The notes under the pieces are model-generated. The model saw only the letters and a program-made list of their open reading frames with translations. It searched no databases and was not told where the DNA came from. The position numbers and the translations under genes were made by a program. From positions 5,270,001 through 5,334,000 of the forward strand of contig NZ_JADOTY010000001.1 in assembly GCF_015751785.1 (NCBI RefSeq): DNA of 64,000 nt, in the 5' to 3' direction. Origin of the DNA: Micromonospora vinacea (GTDB taxonomy: Bacteria > Actinomycetota > Actinomycetes > Mycobacteriales > Micromonosporaceae). How positions within the stretch are numbered: position 1 is the stretch's first letter; every line of letters begins with the position of its first letter. This document shows, piece by piece, positions 52,971 to 62,368 of this stretch.

Positions 52971-53936
52971 TCAGTACCGAAGTGAGGCGAGATAGTCGAA
53001 GCCGACGCGAGCGGTGTCCAGGGCGTCGGCGGGGGAGCGCGGCGGGGTGCCCGCGTCGTCACGCTCCACGATGTACTCCTCGATGCCGGCCTCCCGCTCG
53101 TGGGCGAAGATGCGGCCGAAGTCGATGACGCCGTCGCCGAGGTCGGCGAAGCCACCCTCGACGTCGAGGTCCTTGACGTGCACCTGGCGGATCCGGCCGC
53201 GGTTGGCCCGGATCACGTCAACCGGGTCGTGGGCACCCCGCCAGGTCCAGTAGAGGTCGAGCTCGAAGTGGACCAGTCGGGGATCGGTCTGCGAACTGAG
53301 GATGTCGAAGCCGGTCGAGCCGCCGGTCAGCGGCACGAACTCGAGCTGGTGGTTGTGGTAGCCGAAGTTCAGCCCCGCGCGTTCGGCGAGCCGACCGGCG
53401 CGGTTCAGGTCCCGGGCCAGGGCCCGGTAGACGGCGGGGTCCCGGATCGGCTGACCGCTCGCGTCCCGACCGAAGTACGGGTGGACGATCTTCTTGCAGC
53501 CGACCACGTTGGCGTCGGCGAGAGCCTGCTCCCAGGTGGCCGCGTCGAACGGCTGCGGAATGCCCACATGCCCGGAGGTGGACCGCAGCCCGGCCTCGTC
53601 GAGCGCGGCCCGGAACTCAGCGGCGGTGCGCCCCACGAAACCGGCGTGCTCCACCCGCCGGTAGCCGATCCGGCGCAGCGCGTCCAGGGTGCCGGGCAGG
53701 TCAGCGGCGAGCTGGTCGCGCAGCGTGTAGAGCTGAATGCTGATCCGGTCCACCGGCACGCGACGCCGGCCAGCGGCCTGCCCGGTGGAGGCGGCGGGCG
53801 CGGCGGCGGCCGGGCCGGCGAGCAGGCCGGCGGCGCCGACGGCAGCCGCGGAAACGGTCGCGGCGCGCAGCACTCCACGCCGACTGACCGGCTCGGACGC
53901 CGGTGTCGGCCCCGGTCGGTTGAGTTGTTGATCCAT
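52971..53936 (-). CDS. Tat-exported sugar phosphate isomerase/epimerase-like TIM barrel
   Basis: A 321-residue protein. A twin-Arg signal (SRRGVLRA near 18, hydrophobic, AAAAPA) precedes a xylose-isomerase-like barrel: GYRRVEHAGFVG, FGYHNHQLEF, FELDLYWTWR, HVKDLD with the metal ligands. The neighbour is the secreted sugar dehydrogenase, 23 bases away, so they likely act on the same sugar outside the cell. Confidence 0.88.
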   Translation of the reverse strand: MDQQLNRPGPTPASEPVSRRGVLRAATVSAAAVGAAGLLAGPAAAAPAASTGQAAGRRRVPVDRISIQLYTLRDQLAADLPGTLDALRRIGYRRVEHAGFVGRTAAEFRAALDEAGLRSTSGHVGIPQPFDAATWEQALADANVVGCKKIVHPYFGRDASGQPIRDPAVYRALARDLNRAGRLAERAGLNFGYHNHQLEFVPLTGGSTGFDILSSQTDPRLVHFELDLYWTWRGAHDPVDVIRANRGRIRQVHVKDLDVEGGFADLGDGVIDFGRIFAHEREAGIEEYIVERDDAGTPPRSPADALDTARVGFDYLASLRY

Positions 53937-54737
53937 GGTGGTGGTCCCTTCCTGACGGCTGGTACGCCGTCGGCGGCGGTCGACCTGACTGCCGTCCGCC
54001 GGGCGCGCCGAACCGGCCGGAGGCGGGCTCCGGCTGGACGGTGAGGGACGGCGCGCGGGTGCGGCCCGGACCCATCGGGAACGGAACGCGGCGACCCGGC
54101 AGAGGTGGCGGCAAGTTGATCGACGAATGGGCAACCCTCTATCTAGATCGAGACCTTACCCTTGCCCCCGGACGAAGGCAAAGCTTCGTCGCGTTCGGCA
54201 GAAGTTTCGCTTCAGATGACAAAAGTCTGCCCACGAGGTGCGCCACCGGGCGTGACCTTCTCCTTCCCTTGCCCACCCGCCGCGCGATCCGCCCGGCCTG
54301 GTTCGGACTCGCCCGGACCCGCCCGGCCTGGTTCGTCCGTGCCCGCACTCGCCCGGCCGGCCCGCCCTCGCCCGGCCTGTCCACCCAGGCGCATGATCCA
54401 CTCGGGTTCATGGAAGTCGCGGCGTTAGGGCGACTGGGATACCGCGACTTCCTTGAAGTCGAGTCGATGACCTCCCCACGCGACCGATGTCCTCTGCCCG
54501 GTGCGCACCGAGCGCGCCCCCAGATGCCACCACCCGCCATTCGGACAGTCGACGTCGCGTCGCTCAAGCGGAGCAAAGCGCATGACACGGGTCGGTTGAA
54601 CCCCTGTTCCGCCAATTGGAACATTGTCGGAAAATGCGCCGGTAAATGCGCCACCGATTATTGCCGAATGCCGCGAATAGCCTCCTCAGGCGGGCAAGAA
54701 TATGGCGGAGGGAAGTCGAAAACGGGGGGACTGAAAC
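53937..54737. other. Long divergent intergenic region
   Basis: 801 bases between the isomerase (-) and L,D-transpeptidase (+). A reading frame at 54041-54748 (+) is open but has no family features and poor codon bias. Around 54289-54382 are imperfect repeats of GCCCGGCCTGGTTCG (period 30) and short GCCCGGCC runs. Bases 54130-54240 and 54590-54730 are AT-richer and may hold promoters. Confidence 0.5.
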
Positions 54738-56006
54738 ATGACGTCTAGGCGGCGATTGACGCTGTTGGCGGTAACCATCGCAGCGGCACCACTCGTCCTG
54801 GGTGCGTGTACCGCCGACCGGGGGTCGGCCACCGGCCCGGCCAAGAAACACGCCGCCCCACCGGAACTCGCCGTGACACCGGGGGACAAGGCCCGGGACG
54901 TCCCGGTCAGCGCCGAGGTGGGCACCGTGGTCAAGGGCGGGCGGGTCACCGGCGTACGCCTCACCGACGACAAGGGCAAGCAGGTCAACGCCGAGCCGCG
55001 CGAGGACGGCTCCGGCTGGGTGCCGAGCGCTCCGCTGCAACCACGACGGACCTACACCGCCGAGGTGACAGCGACCGGTGACTCCGGTGCCACCACCACC
55101 CGCACCACCACGTTCACGACGATGGCCAAGTCGACCAAACCGCAGATCACCAGCACCCTCTATTTCAACGGTAATCGGACGTACGGCACGGCGATGCCGG
55201 TAACGGTGGCGTTCGACCCGGGAATTCCAAAAGAGGCCAGAGCGGATGTCCAGCGCCGGTTGTTCGTAAAGACCAACCCACCGCAGCCGGGCACCTGGTC
55301 CTGGCTTGAGGATGGAAGTCAGGTCTATTACCGGGCACCCGATTTCTGGAAGCCGGGTACCACCATCAGCCTCCGGGCCGGTCTGGAGGGTCTGCCGATC
55401 GGAAAGGACCGGGTCGGCGACGCCGAGCGGACCGCGACCTCCAAGATTGGACGACAGGTCTCGCTGGAGATCGACAACGCCACCAAGCAGATGACGGTGC
55501 TGCGCGACGGCAAGCAGGTCCGCCGGATCCCGGTCAGCCTGGGTAAGCCGAGCACGCCGAGTTCCAGCGGCAAGATGGTGATCATGGAGAAGCACGAGCG
55601 GGTCACCTTCGACACCCGGGGTGAGCCGGACGGCGGTTACGTGGTCGACGTCGACGACGCCCAGCGCTACACCTGGGGCGGCGAGTTCATCCACTCCGCC
55701 CCCTGGTCCGAGGGGGACCAGGGCAACACCAACGTCTCGCACGGTTGCGCGAACGTGTCCGCCACGGCCGCCGACTGGTTGATGGGAGTGACGCAGGTCG
55801 GTGACCTGGTCACCGTCAAGGGCACCGAGGTGGAGTTGCAGCCGGGCAACGGCTGGACCGCGTGGAACGTGAGCTGGGACGAGTTCGCCCGGGGCAGCGC
55901 CCTGCCGGTGCCGCCCGGGCTGAAGCCCGCACCGGTCGCTCCGGCGCACCCGGGCGCGGTGGCCGGCGGATCGCCCGCACCGGCGCCCTCGGTCAGCGGT
56001 CGCTGA
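54738..56006 (+). CDS. L,D-transpeptidase lipoprotein (Ig-like plus YkuD domains)
   Basis: A 422-residue lipoprotein that makes 3-3 cross-links in peptidoglycan. The lipobox is LGAC with Cys24. Two Ig-like domains (about 50-245) precede the YkuD catalytic domain, whose nucleophile Cys lies in SHGCANVS near 337. A Pro/Ala tail ends it. ATG 54738. Mycobacterial LdtA/Mt-type architecture. Confidence 0.93.
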   Translation: MTSRRRLTLLAVTIAAAPLVLGACTADRGSATGPAKKHAAPPELAVTPGDKARDVPVSAEVGTVVKGGRVTGVRLTDDKGKQVNAEPREDGSGWVPSAPLQPRRTYTAEVTATGDSGATTTRTTTFTTMAKSTKPQITSTLYFNGNRTYGTAMPVTVAFDPGIPKEARADVQRRLFVKTNPPQPGTWSWLEDGSQVYYRAPDFWKPGTTISLRAGLEGLPIGKDRVGDAERTATSKIGRQVSLEIDNATKQMTVLRDGKQVRRIPVSLGKPSTPSSSGKMVIMEKHERVTFDTRGEPDGGYVVDVDDAQRYTWGGEFIHSAPWSEGDQGNTNVSHGCANVSATAADWLMGVTQVGDLVTVKGTEVELQPGNGWTAWNVSWDEFARGSALPVPPGLKPAPVAPAHPGAVAGGSPAPAPSVSGR

Positions 56007-56023
56007 CACACCCCTCACGGCAG

Positions 56024-56061
56024 GACAGGGCCGGCCCGCCACACGGCGGACCGGCCCTGTC
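56024..56061. terminator. Hairpin terminator after L,D-transpeptidase
   Basis: GACAGGGCCGGCCCGCC (56024-56040) pairs with 56045-56061 with one mismatch and a 4-base loop, between the convergent transpeptidase and SMP-30 genes. Confidence 0.85.
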
Positions 56062-56125
56062 GCCGCACGTCACACCAGGGGTACGCGGGCCGGACCGGCC
56101 CTGTCGCCGCCCGTGGCTGCGGCCA

Positions 56126-57142
56126 TCACCCCAGGGGTACGCGGGCCACCCCGGAACCGGTCAGGCTGCCGAGCCAGAGCTGGTCGCCGTGCTGGCGTAC
56201 CCCGGTGATCATCGAGTAGTGCCCGCTCGGACCGTGCAGCGTCCGGCGGACCGCGCCCGTGCCGTCGACCAGGGCGACCAGCCCGTACCGGCGCGGCTGC
56301 GGCTGCATCGCGTCGGGCAGCAGGGCGGCGATCTGGCGCAGCCGAGGATGGGGCAGCAGCCGCTCGGCGATCGGCACCCGGGGGCTGGGCAGCGCGATCC
56401 AGTACGTCCCGTCACCCACCGAGGCGAGATTGTCCGGGTACGCGGGCAGGTCGGCGAGGACCCGCACACCGCCGCTCAGTTCGACCCGCAGCAGGCGGTG
56501 GGTGCTGGTCTCCACGAGCATCAGCGCCGACTCGTCAGGGGTCAGCGCGATCCCGTTGGGGAAGTACAGCCCGTCGGTCACCACCTCGGTGCGGCCGCTG
56601 CCCGGGTGGTGGGCCAGCACCCGACCGTTGGGGCGGTGCTCCAGCAGGTCCCGCTTCCAGTGCGAGACCGGAAACCGGTCGGAGCTGTCGGTGAAGTAGA
56701 TGGTGCCGTCGCGGCCCACCGTCGCGTTGTTGGCCAGGTGCACCGGGGGTGCCGTTCCGGTCAGTTCGCGTACCGCGCCGTCCGGCGTGACCCGCAGCAA
56801 CCCGCGGTACGCGTCGCAGACCACCAGGGCCTCGCCGGACGGGTCCAGCTCGATGCCGAGCGGACGGCCCCCGGTCTCGGCCAGCAGCCGGGGTGGGGTG
56901 CCGGCCGGCGCATCGACCGGCCACCACCAGAGCCGACCGTCCTCGTCGCCACTGATCACCCGCCCGGCGTCGTCGACCAGCACGTCCTCGGGGCCGACGG
57001 CGCCGGCGGGGAGGGGCAGCAACTCGGCCTGGTCGAGCCGGCGGTCGGTGGGGGCCCAGGCCCCGGCGAGCGCCGGAGGGCTGGTCGCCGGCTCGCGGAC
57101 GGGGCGGATCAGCCGGGGTGGACGGGGCCGGGGGATCAGCAT
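56126..57142 (-). CDS. SMP-30/gluconolactonase or strictosidine-synthase-like protein
   Basis: A 338-residue six-bladed beta propeller. Conserved parts: PEDVLVDDAGRVISGDEDG near 50, PLGIELDPSGEALVVCDAY near 93, NNATVGRDGTIYFTDSSDRF near 138, YFPNGIALTPDESALMLVET near 197, and WIALPSPR. These match strictosidine-synthase-like lactonase family proteins. No signal peptide. ATG 57142. Confidence 0.85.
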   Translation of the reverse strand: MLIPRPRPPRLIRPVREPATSPPALAGAWAPTDRRLDQAELLPLPAGAVGPEDVLVDDAGRVISGDEDGRLWWWPVDAPAGTPPRLLAETGGRPLGIELDPSGEALVVCDAYRGLLRVTPDGAVRELTGTAPPVHLANNATVGRDGTIYFTDSSDRFPVSHWKRDLLEHRPNGRVLAHHPGSGRTEVVTDGLYFPNGIALTPDESALMLVETSTHRLLRVELSGGVRVLADLPAYPDNLASVGDGTYWIALPSPRVPIAERLLPHPRLRQIAALLPDAMQPQPRRYGLVALVDGTGAVRRTLHGPSGHYSMITGVRQHGDQLWLGSLTGSGVARVPLG

Positions 57143-57295
57143 CGGCCTATTCTCCACCCCGCTCTGGGTCGACCCCCGGGTTCCGCGCCCGCGCGGCGCG
57201 CCGCCCGGGCCCCCTGACTCCACCCCGAGAGGGAGGTGGAGCGCCTCGGGGTATGCCCCTGGGCGTACCCGGAATCACTCCGCGGAGGGGCGAAA

Positions 57296-57712
57296 GTGTC
57301 GGTGGTGGCGGCTAGATTTCTGGGCATGGAAGAGCACAGCGACCGGCTCGACGTGCAGGTCAGCGTGGGTGACCGGATGGTCCTCGTGCGGGTGGCCGGC
57401 GAGGTCGACATCGCCACGGTGGCCGCGTTCCGGTCCGCGCTGTGGTCCGCGCCGGCCCGCCCGGTGCTTCAACTGGACATGTCCGGGCTGCGGCTGCTCT
57501 CCGCCGCTGGCGTTCGCACGCTCCTCGCCGCGCATCTGCGCGTGCGGGCCTGCGGTGGCGAGTTGGTGGTGGTCGACCCGAGCCCGGTGGTGGCGCGGGT
57601 GCTACGCGTCAGCGGGCTGCACCGCGTGATGCCGATTCTGGAGTTGACCTCGCCGATCGAGGCGGCGCGTCGCCCGGTGGTCGCGACCACCGATCTGCAA
57701 CTGGCCGCCTGA
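57296..57712 (+). CDS. STAS-domain anti-sigma factor antagonist
   Basis: A 138-residue protein with one STAS domain. The segment LDMSGLRLLSAAGVRTLLAA near 82-101 holds the Ser usually phosphorylated by an anti-sigma kinase. GTG 57296 has GGAGGGG at good distance; ATG 57326 is possible but poorly supported. It would regulate a stress or sporulation sigma factor. Confidence 0.85.
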   Translation: MSVVAARFLGMEEHSDRLDVQVSVGDRMVLVRVAGEVDIATVAAFRSALWSAPARPVLQLDMSGLRLLSAAGVRTLLAAHLRVRACGGELVVVDPSPVVARVLRVSGLHRVMPILELTSPIEAARRPVVATTDLQLAA

Positions 57713-57793
57713 CCCCGGTCGACGGGGTGGGACTCCGCCCTTTGAGCCGAGAGCGGGGCCGCCGGCGTGGGCCGCCGACCCCGACACAATCGG

Positions 57794-58186
57794 TCAGCTC
57801 ACGCCGAGCAGGTCGACGACGAAGACCAGCGTCTCGCCCGGCTTGATGACGCCACCGGCGCCCCGGTCGCCGTACCCCAGGTGCGGCGGGATGATCAGGC
57901 GGCGGCGACCGCCGACCCGCATGCCGGCGACGCCCTGGTCCCAGCCGGCGATGACCTGACCGCCGCCGAGCGGAAAGTCGAACGCCTCGCCCCGGTTCCA
58001 GGACGAGTCGAACTCGCCGCCGGTGGAGTGCGACACGCCGACGTAGTGCACGCTGACCAACTGGCCCGGCTCGGCCTGCGGACCGTCGCCCACGGTGATG
58101 TCCTCGATCACGAGGTCGGCCGGCGGTGCGCCCTCGATCGGACCAACCTCGGGCTTGCCCGAACGGGCGCCTGCTGCCTGGGTCAT
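57794..58186 (-). CDS. FKBP-type peptidyl-prolyl isomerase
   Basis: A 130-residue PPIase with one FKBP domain. Conserved strings: VSVHYVGVSHSTGGEFDSSW near 43, FPLGGGQVIAGWDQGVAGM near 71, IIPPHLGYGDRGAGGVI near 97 and LVFVVDLLGV. No signal peptide. Folding helper in the cytoplasm. Confidence 0.95.
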   Translation of the reverse strand: MTQAAGARSGKPEVGPIEGAPPADLVIEDITVGDGPQAEPGQLVSVHYVGVSHSTGGEFDSSWNRGEAFDFPLGGGQVIAGWDQGVAGMRVGGRRRLIIPPHLGYGDRGAGGVIKPGETLVFVVDLLGVS

Positions 58187-58353
58187 GCGGGGATCTCCTG
58201 CCGTGTTGGGTGATGTGTCCGGTCATCGTCGATCCTGCCGGATCACCCCTCACCGATGTGCGGCGGACCCGCAACCTGCTCCGGGGCCCTTCTCCGCCGG
58301 TCGTCCCACCGCCCGGGCCCGGTGGCGCTCCGGGCGCGGGCGGGACGACGACG

Positions 58354-58387
58354 CGGCGGGCGTCACCAGTGCTGGTGACGCCCGCCG
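58354..58387 (-). terminator. Hairpin terminator after the DoxX-like gene
   Basis: CGGCGGGCGTCACCAG and its exact complement form a 16-bp stem with a 2-base loop, 17 bases after the DoxX-like stop (minus strand). Confidence 0.85.
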
Positions 58388-58403
58388 AGGGGGTGTGCGG
58401 TGT

Positions 58404-58952
58404 TCACCGGAGCCAGGGCGTCCGCCGCACGATCGGCAGCCTCGCCCACAGCCGGCCGAGGCCCCAGGTGTCGCCGGCGTTGACCAGCGCCAGGACCGCC
58501 AGCACCGCCGCGTAGATCAGGTGGTCGTCCATGAAGGGGTTGTTCTCCGGAGGCAGGACGGCGGTCCACATCATGACCAGCAGCAGTCCACCGGCCACGG
58601 CGGCGACCCGCATGCCGATGCCGAGCAGCAGCGCGACACCGATCCCGGCCAGGCCGACCATGAAGAGCCAGTCCGCCCAGGCGGCACCGGCGATCCCGGC
58701 GTAGAGGTCCTTGAACGGGCCGGTCACGCCGAAGGTCAGGAATCCCTTGGTGGGGCTGCCCCCGTTGATCCAGGCGTTCTTCGACTCGGTGGCCATCCCG
58801 AGGCCGAACATCTTGTCGATGAAGGCCCAGAGGAAGATCCAGCCGAGCGCCAGCCGGGTGCCGGCCAGGATGTACCGGACGGCCCGCCGGTGAGTGGTGC
58901 CGGCTGTCGGAGCGGTGTTCTCGGCGGTGACCCGCTCGATCGTCGCGGTCAT
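58404..58952 (-). CDS. DoxX-like membrane protein
   Basis: A 182-residue protein with four hydrophobic helices. RLALGWIFLWAFIDKMFGLG near 33-52 and a late DHLIYAAVLAVLAL match the DoxX/thiosulfate:quinone-oxidoreductase-like families of actinomycetes. Role unknown. ATG 58952. Confidence 0.8.
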   Translation of the reverse strand: MTATIERVTAENTAPTAGTTHRRAVRYILAGTRLALGWIFLWAFIDKMFGLGMATESKNAWINGGSPTKGFLTFGVTGPFKDLYAGIAGAAWADWLFMVGLAGIGVALLLGIGMRVAAVAGGLLLVMMWTAVLPPENNPFMDDHLIYAAVLAVLALVNAGDTWGLGRLWARLPIVRRTPWLR

Positions 58953-59150
58953 GGTCTCCACGTCCCTTCTCAGCTTCGCACCGCGCTTCCCGGTGGCATC
59001 TCCAGTGGACGCCCACGGCGTCCTCGGCGGCAGGGCCGACAGACCGCACCTGGTCGGGACCTTCGCCCCCCTCGGGTCCGGTCCGGCGGCCCTGACGAGC
59101 GTCGGCTCTCGGTCGTAGCGTCCGAGATGGACCACGAGAGGGAGGCCGTG

Positions 59151-59840
59151 ATGAGAACCTGGCAGGTGGGTGACGTGATGACCCGGGAGGTCGAGACCGT
59201 GGTGGCCGAGACCCCGTACCGGGAGGTCGTCGACGTGCTGTTGCGCCGCGGAGTCAGCGCGGTGCCGGTGATCGACGACTTCCGTCGGGTGCTGGGGGTG
59301 GTGTCCGAGGCCGATCTGCTGCACCGGGTCGAGCGCGCCGGTGAGCCGGCACTGCGACGGGTCTTCGAGAGCCGCCGTCGGCGCGGTGCCCGGGGCAAGA
59401 GCGCGGCCCTGCTGGCCGGCGACCTGATGACCGCGCCGGCCGTCACCACGGATCCGGAGGCGACGCTGTCCGCGGCTGCCCGGCTGATGGACCGCGAGCA
59501 GGTCAAGCGGCTGCCCGTACTGGACGACCTGGGCCGACTGGTTGGCATCGTCAGTCGTGCCGACCTGCTGCGGGTGCACCTGCGGTCGGACGCCGAGATT
59601 CGCGAGGACGTGGTGCAGGAGGTGCTTCGCCGGGTGCTCGCCGTGCGGGACGGACTGGTCACGGTCGAGGTCCGCCACGGTGACGTGACCCTGGCCGGCC
59701 GGCTGGACCGCCGCTCCGCCGTCGACCTCGCCGGTCGGCTCGCGGGGCAGGTCAGTGGCGTCGTGCGGGTGACCAACGCGATCGCCTACGACGCCGACGA
59801 CACGGTCTCCGACCCCGGCCAGGTGATGCCGGTCGCCTGA
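59151..59840 (+). CDS. CBS-domain pair with C-terminal BON domain
   Basis: A 229-residue protein. CBS 1 (VGDVMTREVETV, then VSAVPVIDDFRRVLGVVSEAD), CBS 2 (AGDLMTAPAVTT, VKRLPVLDDLGRLVGIVSRAD) and a BON domain near 160-215 (VEVRHGDVTLAGRLD). Such proteins bind adenine nucleotides and are often dormancy or stress associated. ATG after GGGAGG. Confidence 0.92.
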   Translation: MRTWQVGDVMTREVETVVAETPYREVVDVLLRRGVSAVPVIDDFRRVLGVVSEADLLHRVERAGEPALRRVFESRRRRGARGKSAALLAGDLMTAPAVTTDPEATLSAAARLMDREQVKRLPVLDDLGRLVGIVSRADLLRVHLRSDAEIREDVVQEVLRRVLAVRDGLVTVEVRHGDVTLAGRLDRRSAVDLAGRLAGQVSGVVRVTNAIAYDADDTVSDPGQVMPVA

Positions 59841-60021
59841 GCGGAAGCTGCGCCCGCCGGAGCCTCAGCCGTTGCCGCTGGGAACCGCCGGATCGCCTCA
59901 GTGGGGCCCGACCCGACTTCGGTGGACCGCCCAATGCCGGGTCGGGCGTTCACCTAGGCTCGAAAAGGGCCGGCCGGCCTGGTTGACGGGCGGTGCGCGG
60001 TGGTCGATGCGGAGGGCGTCG

Positions 60022-60963
60022 GTGGCTGAGGCGACGGTCGCGGTCCCACTGTGGGCCTGGGCGGCGGTCGGCGCGGTGATCGCGGTGCTGCTCGCCGTGG
60101 ACGTGCTCCTGCACCGGGACAACCACGTCATCGAGCTCCGCGAGGCGCTGCTGTGGAGCGCCGTCTGGATCGGTGCGGGCCTGCTGTTCGGGTTTGTCGT
60201 CTGGTGGGCCCTCGGTGGTGACCCGGCCATCGCGTACTTCTCCGGCTACCTGCTGGAGAAGGCACTCTCGGTGGACAACGTGTTCGTCTTCGCGCTGCTC
60301 TTCGGCTACTTCCAGGTGCCGCCGGGCTACCAGCACAAGGTGCTGTTCTGGGGTGTCGTGGGCGCGCTCGTCTTCCGGCTGCTGTTCATCTTCGCCGGTG
60401 CCGAGCTGCTGGACCGGCTCACCTGGGCCGGGTTCGTGCTGGGCGCGTTCCTGATCTGGACCGGTTGGCGGCTGGCCGTCCGCGGGAAGCCGGACGTCGA
60501 TCCGGAACGCAACGTCGTGGTCCGGCTGTTCCGGCGGTTGGTGCCGACCGACGCCCGGTACCACGGCGACCGGTTCACCGCCCGGGTGGCAGGCCGGCGG
60601 GTGGCGACGTTGCTGCTGGTGGCGCTCGTCGCCATCGAGGCCACCGACGTGGTCTTCGCCATCGACTCGGTGGCGGCGATCCTCGCCATCACCACCAACA
60701 CCTTCCTGGTCTGGACGGCCACCGCGTTCGCCGTCCTGGGGCTGCGCAGCCTCTACTTCTGCCTCGCCGGACTGCTGCGACACTTCGGCTACCTGCGGTA
60801 CGGGCTCGCGCTGCTGCTGGCCTTCGCCGGGCTGAAGCTGATTCTCGCCGAGACGCCGGTGGGCAAGCTGCCGGTCTGGTTGACCCTGGCCGTGGTGGTG
60901 TTGACCCTGGTGGTCTCCATCGGCGCCAGCATCCTGGCCGCCCGCCGCCGCCCCGCCAGCTGA
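60022..60963 (+). CDS. TerC-family membrane protein
   Basis: A 313-residue integral membrane protein with about nine helices. The TerC pattern is LEKALSVDNVFVFALLFGYF near 85-105 and EATDVVFAIDSVAAILAITT near 207. Linked to metal ion export and tellurite resistance. GTG 60022 has GGAGGG in front; ATG 60007 is possible. Confidence 0.92.
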   Translation: MAEATVAVPLWAWAAVGAVIAVLLAVDVLLHRDNHVIELREALLWSAVWIGAGLLFGFVVWWALGGDPAIAYFSGYLLEKALSVDNVFVFALLFGYFQVPPGYQHKVLFWGVVGALVFRLLFIFAGAELLDRLTWAGFVLGAFLIWTGWRLAVRGKPDVDPERNVVVRLFRRLVPTDARYHGDRFTARVAGRRVATLLLVALVAIEATDVVFAIDSVAAILAITTNTFLVWTATAFAVLGLRSLYFCLAGLLRHFGYLRYGLALLLAFAGLKLILAETPVGKLPVWLTLAVVVLTLVVSIGASILAARRRPAS

Positions 60964-61000
60964 GCCGCCGACCCGTGCTGAGCCGCCGCACCGCGCGCGT

Positions 61001-61024
61001 CCCGACCTCGGGCGGCGGTCGGGG
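61001..61024. terminator. Weak hairpin between convergent genes
   Basis: CCCGACC and GGTCGGG with a 9-base loop between the ends of the TerC and binding-protein genes. Confidence 0.45.
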
Positions 61025-61756
61025 TCAGCCGACCAGCACCGGCCGGGACAGCTGGTCGGCGAGCAGCGCGGGCGCCTCGGCCAGCGACGGGCCGTACCAG
61101 GTGAGGTGCCGTCCGGAGAGCAGGGCGCACGGTACGCCGGGGAACGCCTCCGGCCCGTCGTCGGCGGTGAACAGGTACGGCTCGTCGGGCAGTACCACCA
61201 GGTCGGGCTCCCGCTCGCGCAGCTCGGTGAGGGTCGGGCGGGGATAGCGTTCGGGGTGCTCGTCGTAGGTGTTCACCACGCCGAGGCGGCGCAGCACGTC
61301 ACCGGCGAACGTGTCGCCGCCGAGCACCACCCAGGGTCGTCGCCAGACCGGCACCACCGCGCGGCGGGTCGACGCCAGCCGGGGCGGCGTGGCCCAGGCC
61401 CGTCGGGCGGCCCGTAGCCAGGCCGGCTCCGCCGGCGCACCCAGTTCGGTCAGCAGCTCGCCCAGCTCGGTCAACGCGCCGGGAACGGTCCGTGGATAGG
61501 TGACCCGCACCGGTACGCCGGCCGCCCGCAGCGCTTCCGCGTCGGCCCGGCGGTTCTCCTCCACGTTCAGCAGCACCAGATCCGGCCGCAGCGCGCGCAC
61601 CCGCTCCAGATCGGGGTACTTGCTGCCGCCGACCCGGGCCACGTCGAGCCCGACCGGGTGGCTGCACCAGTCGGTGGCACCGACCAGCACACCCGGCAGG
61701 GTCAGCGCCACCGCCTCGGTCAGTGACGGCACCAGCGACACCACCCGCAGCACCAC
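61025..61756 (-). CDS. Periplasmic-binding-type cobalamin/heme-binding-like protein
   Basis: A 243-residue protein of the helical-backbone metal or cobalamin receptor fold. RVVSLVPSLTEAVALT at the N terminus, then VGATDWCSHPVGL, GGSKYPDLERVRALRPDLVL near 47-66 and late ALLSGRHLTWYGPS. No signal peptide, unlike true receptors, so it may act in the cytoplasm. GTG 61756 follows GGAGGT. Confidence 0.8.
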   Translation of the reverse strand: MVLRVVSLVPSLTEAVALTLPGVLVGATDWCSHPVGLDVARVGGSKYPDLERVRALRPDLVLLNVEENRRADAEALRAAGVPVRVTYPRTVPGALTELGELLTELGAPAEPAWLRAARRAWATPPRLASTRRAVVPVWRRPWVVLGGDTFAGDVLRRLGVVNTYDEHPERYPRPTLTELREREPDLVVLPDEPYLFTADDGPEAFPGVPCALLSGRHLTWYGPSLAEAPALLADQLSRPVLVG

Positions 61757-61807
61757 GTACCTCCGTTCGCCGCCCGTCCCGATCATCCCCCTCGGGTCGG
61801 TGTCGGG

Positions 61808-62368
61808 TCACAGGTGGCCGGGCTCGATGCGGGCGGTCACGTCCAGGTGTGCGGGCTGGCAGTCGGTCGTCGCCGCGAATCGGCGGACCGCGGCGCGAAC
61901 GTGCTCGCGTACGCCGGCGGCCGGCGCGTCGGCGGTGAGGTCCACCCGGATCCACACGTCGGGGTGCGGTGGCGGGCCGGTGAGCACCACCCGGGCCCGG
62001 CGTACCCCGGGGTTGCCGGTCAGGTCGCGTACCAGCGCGTCGGCGAGCACGTCGGTGGCCAGGCGGGTCCGGCCCGGACGGCGTCCGGGGTGGCTCAGGG
62101 TGCCGCGCAGCACGCCGTCCGGGCCCCGCAGCTCCCGGGCCAGCAGGCGTTGCCCGGGCAGTGCGAACAGCGCTCCGGCGGCGGCCGTGGCCAGGGTGCT
62201 CCACGGCGCGGCCATCCGCCACCGGTCGACCAGGTCGGCGCTGAGCAGCACCGCCGTCGGGTCAGCGCCGGGCAGCGCGCCGAGGCTGGCCGCCAACGCC
62301 GCCCCGCCGCCGGCCACCAGCAGCAGCGCGATGATCGTCCACAACAGTCGGTGCCCGGCGTTTGTCAC
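61808..62368 (-). CDS. AmaP-like/DUF membrane protein of the Asp23 operon
   Basis: A 186-residue protein. Two hydrophobic helices (about 8-30 and 55-75) and a C-terminal region with VRRARVVLTGPPPHPDVWIR like a Gls24-type partner domain. The GTG overlaps the preceding stop (GTGA). Last of four coupled genes. Confidence 0.7.
   Translation of the reverse strand: MTNAGHRLLWTIIALLLVAGGGAALAASLGALPGADPTAVLLSADLVDRWRMAAPWSTLATAAAGALFALPGQRLLARELRGPDGVLRGTLSHPGRRPGRTRLATDVLADALVRDLTGNPGVRRARVVLTGPPPHPDVWIRVDLTADAPAAGVREHVRAAVRRFAATTDCQPAHLDVTARIEPGHL

Noticed and set aside
54041..54748. Open frame of 235 codons on the + strand in the divergent region
   Set aside because: It has no domain signature, the codon bias is poor and it runs through a repeat-rich stretch and over the L,D-transpeptidase start.
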